From positions 1,984,001-2,048,000 of the forward strand of contig CAWFMF010000004.1 in NCBI GenBank assembly GCA_963816985.1: a DNA stretch of 64,000 nt, read 5' to 3'. The stretch comes from JAIVJM01 sp963816985 (GTDB taxonomy: Bacteria > Acidobacteriota > Blastocatellia > Pyrinomonadales > Pyrinomonadaceae). A program made the position numbers and the translations under genes. Shown piece after piece: positions 35,227 to 42,502 of this stretch. The notes under the pieces were generated by a model, which worked only from the letters and a program-made list of their open reading frames with translations, was not told the origin of the DNA and ran no database searches. Position 1 is the stretch's first letter; the number at the start of each line of letters is the position of its first letter.

Positions 35227-35344
35227 CGGGGCAAGAGAGACGGTTGGTGGATCCTCCGTCTCAGTGGTTGCTGGGGTGAGGACAGTAACCACACATTGGA
35301 ACGGGCGCGGCATTCCCCAAGTTTGCCGCGCCTGTTCTATTTTT
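35227..35344 (+). ncRNA. Candidate sigma-54-dependent small RNA with three hairpins
   Basis: From the predicted start to the terminator, three consecutive hairpins can be read. Hairpin 1: GAGACGG (35237-35243) with CCGTCTC (35256-35262), closing an inner GG-TGGAT-CC. Hairpin 2: GTGGTTGCTG (35264-35273) with CAGTAACCAC (35283-35292), ten pairs including one G-U, loop GGGTGAGGA. Hairpin 3: GGCGCGGC with GCCGCGCC and a T-rich tail. Length is about 118 bases. GGA occurs in the first loop, the second loop and the single-stranded TTGGAACG, as in RNAs that bind CsrA/RsmA, though that role is speculative. Short reading frames here start upstream of the predicted start site. Confidence 0.6.
35304..35344 (+). 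terminator. Intrinsic terminator of the candidate small RNA
   Basis: GGCGCGGC (35304-35311), 13-base loop, GCCGCGCC (35325-35332), then TGTTCTATTTTT. Perfect eight-pair GC stem followed by a T-rich tract. Confidence 0.8.
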
Positions 35345-35477
35345 AGGCCCTCCCGCCCGGCTCACGCCTGATTCAATCCCCTGACAAAAACGCCGAATTC
35401 GTCCGGACTCAAGTCGTCCCCGAAGCATTCTTCGACGGTTTCTTTTAGACGTTGAAGGGGGCATCGGTTATGCTCTC

Positions 35478-37016
35478 GTGGAGATGGACATCGGTGAATA
35501 TCGCCGCGACTACGCCGCCTACCGCTCCGCGCTTGAGCGGGAGCGTTTTCGCCAACACTCCGGCCTCGTCACGCAGCCCGACTCGAAGCCCTTCGAGGAA
35601 CGATACGCCGACCTCTGGACGCGCGAGGCGGTGGAAGACCTGCGCCTCCGTCTGGACGAGACGCCCGCGCAGTTCGAGACGGAGCGGGCCGCGCTGCGCG
35701 CACTCGCGGGGGCGGCTAGTCTGAAGTTCTCGGAGACGCGCGCGCGCGAAGTCGAAGATGAACTGAGGCGCTGCGCGGACTCGGCGCGGTTCGACTGGCA
35801 GGGACGAAGGCTCTCATCAACAGAAGCGACGGAAGTCATAGCCTCCGAAACGGACGCCGCGCGACGGCGTGAGATGGCCGCACGTTGGTTTGAAGAGGTG
35901 CGCCGCTGCGACGATCTGCGCGCTTCGCGCCTTGAGGCTCTTGACGAAGCGGCCCACGCGCTCGGATTCGAGGGCAGGCTCGCTCTACATGAGAACGTCG
36001 CCGGCGTGAGTCTGGAAAAGCTGTCCGCGTCGGCGGAAGGTTTTCTTGAGCGCACCGCGCCCGCATACGTGTCGCGCCTTTCGAGTTGGGCGGCGCGCGT
36101 GATGCCCTCGGCGGGGACGCGGACGGGCTTGCACTATGCGGACGGCCTCTTCTTCCGCCGCGCCGCGCACCTCGACACGTACTTCAAGGGGCAGGACTTC
36201 GGCGCGGTTTACAGAGAGACGGTGGCCGGGCTCGGCGTCCGGCTCGAAGCGCAGCCGAACCTGCGTCTCGACGAAGAAGCACGCCCGTCGAAGAGAGGTC
36301 ATTCGGAGTGTTTCGCCGTCGCGCCGCCGGATGACGTGCGGCTCGTGGTCGGCGCGGCGCGGGGTGGGGCCGCGTGGCTGCGCGAGGGCTTCCACGAAGG
36401 CGGGCGCGCGCAGGCGTTCGCGTGGCTCTCGCGTGAGTTGACGGCGCGTTACCCGGAGTTCGCCCACGCCCCGGACAGAGCGACGTTGGAGGGGCACGCG
36501 TTCCTCTTCTCCGGCCTCTTCCGCGACGCGGGGTGGCTCGCCGGGAACAGGGGGATGCGCGCGACGGAGGCGCGGGAGGCGGCGGGCCTTCTGGCGCTCG
36601 TCGAGCTGCACGACGCGCGGCGCGAGTGTGCGGCGCTGCGCCACTCGCTGGCGCTCTCGGAGTCGAAGGGCGCGCGCTCCGAGCAGTTGGCCGAGAGTTA
36701 CGCGGAGTCGCACACGGAGGCGACGGGGTTTCGTTACGAGGCGGCGACGCACCTGCTCGAAGCGGATGAAGGAATCGCTTCCGGGAGCGCCTTGCGCGCG
36801 CGGCTCTTCGCGGCGGGTTTGGCCGAGCATCTGCGCGCGCGTCACGGTCGCCGCTGGCACGCGTCGCGCGCGGCGGGCGACGAGTTGAGAGACGTTTGGA
36901 ACACGGCCTCGCGGCACACGGTCGAAGAGCTGGCGCGGCTCGTGTGGGGCGGGGAACTGAGCTTCGAGCTGCTGGCGGACGAGCTTATCGCGGCGGTGAA
37001 CGAGAGTGATGTCTGA
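35478..37016 (+). CDS. M3-like peptidase homologue with degenerate active site
   Basis: A 512-residue, largely helical protein resembling oligoendopeptidase/carboxypeptidase-like M3 proteins. Where M3 enzymes have HExxH (FHEAGH), this protein has REGFHEGGRAQAFAWLSREL: the first His and Glu are present but the second His is Arg. The downstream Glu region ATLEGHAFLFSGLFRDAGWL is retained. Loss of one zinc ligand suggests an inactive or repurposed enzyme. It overlaps the aroB start by eight bases, so the two are probably co-translated. A start at ATG 35478 or ATG 35484 is possible. The family assignment is moderate. Confidence 0.65.
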   Translation: MEMDIGEYRRDYAAYRSALERERFRQHSGLVTQPDSKPFEERYADLWTREAVEDLRLRLDETPAQFETERAALRALAGAASLKFSETRAREVEDELRRCADSARFDWQGRRLSSTEATEVIASETDAARRREMAARWFEEVRRCDDLRASRLEALDEAAHALGFEGRLALHENVAGVSLEKLSASAEGFLERTAPAYVSRLSSWAARVMPSAGTRTGLHYADGLFFRRAAHLDTYFKGQDFGAVYRETVAGLGVRLEAQPNLRLDEEARPSKRGHSECFAVAPPDDVRLVVGAARGGAAWLREGFHEGGRAQAFAWLSRELTARYPEFAHAPDRATLEGHAFLFSGLFRDAGWLAGNRGMRATEAREAAGLLALVELHDARRECAALRHSLALSESKGARSEQLAESYAESHTEATGFRYEAATHLLEADEGIASGSALRARLFAAGLAEHLRARHGRRWHASRAAGDELRDVWNTASRHTVEELARLVWGGELSFELLADELIAAVNESDV

Positions 37017-38178
37017 GGAGAGACGAGTGCGGCGCGTCTTGGTGCGCGCGGGGCGGGGCGAGTCTTACCCGATTGAGATCGGCGCTGGTACTCTGGCCGA
37101 CATCGGTCGGTTGACGCGCGAGAGCTTCGACGCGCCGCCGCGCCGCGTGGCGCTCGTCTCCAACCGGCGCGTCTTCGGGCTCTACGGCGAGAAGGCTTTG
37201 AAGAGCCTGCGCGCGGCGGGCTTCGAGGTGAAGCGCTGGCTGATGGGCGACGGCGAGCGTTACAAGAGCCTTCGGACGTTGGAGCGCGCGTTGGGGTTCC
37301 TGTCGGAGTCGGGTCTGGAAAGAAACGACGCGGTGCTGGCGCTCGGCGGCGGCGTGGTCGGAGACCTCGCGGGCTTCGCGGCGGCGGTTTACCTGCGCGG
37401 CGTCGCGTTCGTGCAAGCGCCGACGACTTTGCTCGCGCAGATAGATTCATCCGTCGGCGGCAAGACCGGGGTCAACACGCGCGAGGGCAAGAACCTCGTC
37501 GGCGCGTTTCATCACCCGCGCGTCGTCGTCGTTGATACGGACTGTCTGAAGACGCTCCCGCGACGCGAGCTGACCGCCGGGTGGTGCGAGGCCGTCAAGC
37601 AGGGGGCGGTCGGAGACCTCAAGCTCTTTCGACAAACGCAAAAATTCCTCGCCTCTGAAGGACAAGAGGCGGGCGGGCTGAGTGTTGATGAAGGGCGGAC
37701 GGAAGAACTCTCCCGGCTCATCGCGGCGCAGTGCGCCTTCAAGGCGAAGGTCGTCGCGGGCGACGAGCGCGAGGACGTGGGGCGCACGGACGCGCGCTCG
37801 CGGCGCATCCTGAATTTCGGCCACACGGTCGGCCACGCGCTCGAAGCGGTGACTCGCTACCGCCGCTTCCGGCACGGCGAGGCCGTCGGTTACGGGATGA
37901 TTGCCGCCGCCGAGATTTCAGAAAAGTTAGGATTGCTCGGACGAACGGAGTTAGAATGCCTGCGCGAGGCCGTGCGTCTCGCGGGGCGTTTGCCGCGCGC
38001 CTCCGACCTTGAGCCCGAAACCATTGCGCTCGCGATCCGTAACGATAAAAAGTCTGTGGGGGGCAGCGTCCGCTGGGTGCTCCTCGAAAGCATCGGGCGC
38101 GCGCGCGTCGTGGATGGAAGGGACATCCCGGCGCGTGTGGTGCGCTCGTCAATCCGCGCCGCGCTCGGCGACCCGTAG
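37009..38178 (+). CDS. aroB: 3-dehydroquinate synthase AroB
   Basis: Second step of the shikimate pathway: converts DAHP to 3-dehydroquinate with NAD+ and a divalent metal. Of two adjacent starts (GTG 37006, ATG 37009) I prefer ATG. NAD-binding and substrate regions ALGGGVVGDLAGFAAAVYLR and QAPTTLLAQIDSSVGGKTGV are perfect; NFGHTVGHALEAV and RHGEAVGYGMIAAAEIS provide metal-binding His residues. At 389 residues it is about 25 longer than typical because of an inserted hydrophilic stretch near FLASEGQEAGGLSVDEGRTE. Overlaps the preceding M3-like gene. Confidence 0.95.
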   Translation: MSEERRVRRVLVRAGRGESYPIEIGAGTLADIGRLTRESFDAPPRRVALVSNRRVFGLYGEKALKSLRAAGFEVKRWLMGDGERYKSLRTLERALGFLSESGLERNDAVLALGGGVVGDLAGFAAAVYLRGVAFVQAPTTLLAQIDSSVGGKTGVNTREGKNLVGAFHHPRVVVVDTDCLKTLPRRELTAGWCEAVKQGAVGDLKLFRQTQKFLASEGQEAGGLSVDEGRTEELSRLIAAQCAFKAKVVAGDEREDVGRTDARSRRILNFGHTVGHALEAVTRYRRFRHGEAVGYGMIAAAEISEKLGLLGRTELECLREAVRLAGRLPRASDLEPETIALAIRNDKKSVGGSVRWVLLESIGRARVVDGRDIPARVVRSSIRAALGDP

Positions 38179-38217
38179 CAGTAACCCATCCTTCAAATGA
38201 GACAAGGGGAGTCAGCC

Positions 38218-38628
38218 ATGAGAGTGCCACACGTGCCGCATGCGCAGCCTCGCCGCCGTGGCGAAGAGGGAGGTTCGCGTCTCAGCTTCCTCCTCGTCGT
38301 CGCCGTCATCGCGCTGGTCGGCTACGCCGTCTACCAGTACGCGCCGGTCGCCTACGACGCCTTCAAGTACAAAGACTTCATGCGCGAGACCGTTGACAAG
38401 GCGGTCTACCCGCCGGGGCAGACGGTCGCGTGGGTCGAGTCGCAACTGCGCGCGGGCGCGGGCGAGTACGGGCTCACGCCCGCGGACTTGACGATGGACG
38501 TGCGCAACGTCGAGGGCCGCATCGTCGCGCGCGTGCAGTGGACGCGCCCCGTCAAGATGCCCGGCTTCATCTACGAATACAAATTCGACCACACCGCACG
38601 GAGCACCGGCTTCCTTAACACGAAATAA
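38218..38628 (+). CDS. Small single-pass membrane protein of unknown function
   Basis: A 136-residue protein; ATG 38218 has GGGGAG nine bases upstream. A basic N-terminus (HAQPRRRGEEGG) precedes one membrane helix (about residues 23-42, LSFLLVVAVIALVGYAVYQY), and about 90 extracytoplasmic residues follow, rich in Tyr and Val (VARVQWTRPVKMPGFIYEYK). The shape recalls minor pilin-like or DUF4845-like proteins, but I do not recognise it firmly. Its stop codon lies inside a perfect hairpin. Confidence 0.75.
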   Translation: MRVPHVPHAQPRRRGEEGGSRLSFLLVVAVIALVGYAVYQYAPVAYDAFKYKDFMRETVDKAVYPPGQTVAWVESQLRAGAGEYGLTPADLTMDVRNVEGRIVARVQWTRPVKMPGFIYEYKFDHTARSTGFLNTK

Positions 38629-38720
38629 AGTCAGAAGTCAGAACGCTGAACGATGAACTGAAAGACAAAGGCTTCTTGTCTTTCAGTTCATCGTTCAGCG
38701 TTCTGACTTCTGACTTTATT
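38624..38720. repeat. Perfect 45-bp heptamer hairpin between convergent genes
   Basis: Left arm 38624-38668 and right arm 38676-38720 are exact reverse complements over 45 bases with a seven-base loop AGGCTTC. The arm is GTCAGAA, GTCAGAA, CGCTGAA, CGATGAA, CTGAAAG in period 7. The stop codon of the plus-strand gene (38626-38628) and that of the minus-strand gene (starting at 38720) both fall in or on the edge of it, so it can terminate in both directions. Confidence 0.97.
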
Positions 38721-40600
38721 TATGCCGCTGCGCTCTTGCCTAGCAACTGAACTAATGCGGCGGGCGCGTCGGCGAGCCACGTCGTCGGGCAGACGCCGCA
38801 GCGCGCGCAGGTGTCAACGGATGGGCACGGCGCGGTCGAGCGGGCGATTTGCGCGCGCGTGTGCTCCTGCTCCATGAACTCGCGCGAGAGCCCCGCGTCA
38901 ACAATCTCCCAGGGCAGGAATTCATCATAAGTGCGGGCGCGGCGCGTGTAGAAGTCGGGGTCAACCCTCGTCTCGCGCAGCGCCGAGGGCAGGTCTCCGC
39001 GATGGCGGGTCATGGCTTCGATGACGCGAGATGCCTTGCGGTCGCCGGAGGAGAAGAGCGCCTGCTCGTGCGCGATGCGCGCCGACATCACCCGCACCTC
39101 GACGTTCGGGATGCGCGAAAGATTCTTCGAGAGCCACTTCAGACGGCGCTTCAGCTCGCGCTCCTCGCAGATCGGCTCCCACTGGAAAGGCGTGTTCGGC
39201 TTCGGCACGAAGCCGTTGAGGGCGGGGATGATTTTGCCCGCGCGACCGAAGCGCCTGCCCGCTTCGAGCATCCGGTCTTTGATTCGTTCGACCAGGACGA
39301 CCATCTCTTCGAGGTCTTCGTCGGTCTCGGTCGGCAGCCCCGCCATCAGGTAGAGCTTGACCGTCAACATCCCACGGTCGAAGACCGCGCCGCAGATGTC
39401 CACAATCTCGTCGTTCGTCAGGTTCTTGTTGATGACTTTGCGGAGGCGGTCGGAGCCGGTCTCCGGCGCGACGGCGATCTGCTGGTCGCCGGAGGCAACG
39501 AGCGCGTCGAGCAGCTCGTCCTCAATCTGGTCGAGCCTTAAAGACGAGACGGAGATTTTATAATCCATCTCGCGCAAGCCCGAAAGGATTTCGCTAATCT
39601 CCGGGTGGTCGCAGACGGCGGTCGAGACGAGGCCGATCTTGTCGGTCTTGGCGCGCCACGCGGCGGCCTTGGCGAGCACGTCGCGCGCGGGCACGACGCG
39701 CGGCGGCCAGTAGTTGAAGCCCGCCCAGCAGAAGCGACAGCCTTGCGAGCAGCCGCGCGAAATCTCGACGAGGAAGCGCTCGCCCATCTCGGCTTCGGGA
39801 GCCCAGATGACGGTCGAAGGCGCGAAGACTTCCGCCGACTTCAGACGCTCGACGATTTCCGTGTCGCCGCGCCGCATCGCGCGCCGCAGGCTTCCTTCCT
39901 TCGGGTTCTCCGCCGCGAGCGTCCGGCCCACGCGCATCGGCACGCCGGCGGCCTTCGGCGTGTAGGCCTCGATTGTCCCGTCCGCCTTGTAAGTGACTTC
40001 GTAGAGCGTGGGGACGTAGAAGCCTCGGCCCTCGCGCGCGAGTTTGAGGAGCAAGTCCTCTTTCGTCCCGCCCTCGTCCGCGTTCTCGAAGATGCGGTCA
40101 ATGACTTTCGGCGCGAGCACCTCGCCCTCGCCGACGGCGATGAGGTCGGTGAAGTCGGCGATAGGTTCGGGGTTGAGGAAGGAGGCCGCGCCGCCCATCA
40201 TCACGAGCGGGTCGTGGTGCGTGCGCTCGCTCGACCAGAGAGGAATGCGTGCGAGCCGGAGCAGGCGCGCGACGTTGTAGTAATCCGTCTCGAACGAGAC
40301 GGAGAAGGCCACGAGGTCGAAGTCGCGCACGGGCGTCTGCGATTCGAGCGAGAGGAGCGGAGTGCCCGCCTTCTCGTACTCGCGCAGCTCTTCGTCGTCC
40401 GGCAGGAAGACGCGCTCGCAGGAGACTTCCGGGATGTTATTGAAAATCTCGTAGACGGACTGAAACCCAAGATTCGCCATCCCGACGCGGTACACGTTCG
40501 GGTAGCACAACGCGACGCGCAAACGCGCCCCGCGCTTCAGCGTCCAGCCTTCTTCGGTCGCGAGCTTGCGCCGGTAACTTTCGGTAATTCTTTTCGACAT
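38720..40600 (-). CDS. B12-binding-like radical SAM protein (TIGR03960-type)
   Basis: A 626-residue iron-sulfur enzyme. The N-terminal B12-binding-like domain (LRVALCYPNVYRVGMANLGF, about 25-200) precedes a radical SAM domain whose cluster motif is RGCSQGCRFCWAG (C-x3-C-x2-C, about residue 285). QIAVAPETGSDRLRKVINKN and VKLYLMAGLPTETDEDLEE are standard radical SAM strands. The C-terminus has a second Cys cluster, CPSVDTCARCGVCPT. This family is conserved in many phyla, often beside ribonuclease or ribosomal genes, but its reaction is not established. It is followed upstream by rpoD on the same strand. Confidence 0.93.
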   Translation of the reverse strand: MSKRITESYRRKLATEEGWTLKRGARLRVALCYPNVYRVGMANLGFQSVYEIFNNIPEVSCERVFLPDDEELREYEKAGTPLLSLESQTPVRDFDLVAFSVSFETDYYNVARLLRLARIPLWSSERTHHDPLVMMGGAASFLNPEPIADFTDLIAVGEGEVLAPKVIDRIFENADEGGTKEDLLLKLAREGRGFYVPTLYEVTYKADGTIEAYTPKAAGVPMRVGRTLAAENPKEGSLRRAMRRGDTEIVERLKSAEVFAPSTVIWAPEAEMGERFLVEISRGCSQGCRFCWAGFNYWPPRVVPARDVLAKAAAWRAKTDKIGLVSTAVCDHPEISEILSGLREMDYKISVSSLRLDQIEDELLDALVASGDQQIAVAPETGSDRLRKVINKNLTNDEIVDICGAVFDRGMLTVKLYLMAGLPTETDEDLEEMVVLVERIKDRMLEAGRRFGRAGKIIPALNGFVPKPNTPFQWEPICEERELKRRLKWLSKNLSRIPNVEVRVMSARIAHEQALFSSGDRKASRVIEAMTRHRGDLPSALRETRVDPDFYTRRARTYDEFLPWEIVDAGLSREFMEQEHTRAQIARSTAPCPSVDTCARCGVCPTTWLADAPAALVQLLGKSAAA

Positions 40601-40684
40601 TCGTTAACGCTTAAAAACCTAATGGCAAGTTTGAGTTAGATGCCTCGAACCTGCCACCAGTTTACTGTACTTTCGGCCCTGAGC

Positions 40685-42413
40685 CTATTGACGAGTGCCG
40701 TCGAGGAAGGCTTTGAGCTTGCGCGAGCGCGAGGGGTGGCGCAGTTTCCTTAAGGCTTTGGCCTCAATCTGGCGGATGCGCTCGCGGGTGACGGCGAAGT
40801 GCTGGCCGACCTCTTCGAGCGTGTGCTCGGAGCCGTTCGCGCCGAGGCCGAAGCGCATCTTGATGACCTTCTCTTCGCGCGGCGTGAGCGTCGCCAAGAC
40901 CTCGTCGGTAATCTCCCGCAGATTCGACGCGACAACGGCGTCCGCCGGGTTGAGGATGGACTTGTCCTCGATGAAGTCGCCGAGGTGCGAGTCCTCCTCT
41001 TCGCCGATGGGCGTTTCGAGCGAGATGGGCTCCTGCGCGATCTTCAACACCTTGCGCACCTTCGAGACGGGGATGTCCATCTTGCGCGCAATCTCCTCGC
41101 TCGTCGGCTCGCGGCCCAACTCCTGCACCAACGCGCGCGACGTGCGAATCAACTTGTTGATGGTCTCGATCATGTGGACGGGAATACGAATCGTCCTCGC
41201 CTGATCGGCGATGGCGCGCGTGATGGCCTGACGAATCCACCACGTCGCGTAGGTCGAGAACTTGTAGCCGCGCCGCCACTCGAACTTGTCCACGGCCTTC
41301 ATCAGCCCGATGTTGCCTTCCTGAATCAAGTCGAGGAACTGCAAGCCCGCGGTTCGTGTACTTCTTGGCGATGGAGACGACGAGGCGGAGGTTCGCTTCG
41401 ATGAGTTCTCGTTTGGCCTGCGCGGTCTCGGACTCGCCGACGACGACTGATTGGAGCGAGCGTTTAATCTCGACGGGCGAGACGCTCTGCTCGGCTTCGA
41501 GCAGTTGAAGCCGTTTCCGGGCGTTCGTGATGTGGCGCTTGAAGTCGCGCTCCTCGTCGGGGCGGATGCGCTTCTTGCCGAGCTTGTCGGTGTAGGTCGT
41601 CACCTCTCGCTCGGCGACGCGAATCTCTTTGGCGATCTTGCGGATGGAATCAATGAGACGCTGGCGCGACTTTTCGGTGAGGTTGAGGAGCTTAATCTCC
41701 TGCGAGATTTCGAGGCGCATCCGCGCGACCTTGCGCTTGAGGCGCAGAAGCTTCTTCGACTTCTTGCCGCGCAAAAGCTTCTGCTCGGCCCGGAGCTTCT
41801 CCCACTCCTTGAGGCCGCCCCTGAAACTCTTGCGGATGTTCTCGATGCCTTCGACCGTCCAGCGCAAATACTCGTCGGCCTTGTCCTCCTGCCCCGTCAG
41901 CTCGGCCTGCTCGGAGAAGGTCACGATGTCGCGGATGTTGAGTCTTCCGGCTTCCAGTTCTTCGCCGACTTTAAGGAGTTCTTTGACGGCGATGGGCGAG
42001 CGCGAGATGGCCTTCTGCGTCTTAATCTGGCCGCGCTCGATACGCTTGGCGATGGAGACTTCGCCCTCGCGCGTCAGCAGAGGGACGACGCCCATCTCGC
42101 GGAGGTAGAGACGGACGGGGTCGTTCGTCTTCTCCAACGCGCCCGCCGAGAGGTCGAGCTCGATGTCTTCGTCGAGGCCCTCTTCAAGCTCGTCGGCGGG
42201 CACGACCGCCGAGGCCTGTTCGATGAGCCGCTCGTCGGAGTCGGCGACGGTGATGTTCGAGCCTTCGAGCTTTTGCAGCACGTCCTCGATGTCGTCGGGC
42301 GAGACGACGTTGTCGGGCAGCTCTCGATTGAGGTCGTCGAAAGTCAGGTACTTCTTGTCGCCGCCCAGCTCCAGCAGGCGCTGCATCACGTCGTCCTGGT
42401 CTTTCTCTTCCAT
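40685..42413 (-). CDS. rpoD: Primary sigma factor RpoD, single-base frameshift
   Basis: Housekeeping sigma-70. Region 1.1 (KYLTFDDLNRELPDNVVSPD), region 1.2 (DPVRLYLREMGVVPLLTREG), a non-conserved insert, then regions 2-4: VSIAKKYTNRGL, FLDLIQEGNIGLMKAVDKFE, YKFSTYATWWIRQAITRAIA and VTRERIRQIEAKALRKLRHP. The frame breaks after TNRGL; dropping one base of the AA/TT pair at 41343-41344 restores LQFLDLIQEG and a 575-residue protein (span 1729 = 3n+1). Because rpoD is essential, this is probably a sequence error. It follows dnaG, the conserved macromolecular-synthesis order. Confidence 0.94.
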
Positions 42414-42502
42414 GCTCAACTTCAGTCACCTCAGACTCGGCGGCGTTGATTTTCTGAAAGTGCGCGCCGCGCCGGTCAACCTTCGTCCGCCGTCCCGACG
42501 TT

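Noticed and set aside
35200..35346. 48-codon frame (ATG 35200) and 20-codon frame (ATG 35217) over the sigma-54 RNA
   Set aside because: Both ATGs lie upstream of the predicted transcription start, have no ribosome site, and the stems have strong pairing; treated as non-coding.
41339..41346. Programmed frameshift in rpoD
   Set aside because: No slippery heptamer or stop-codon context; a one-base error is far simpler.
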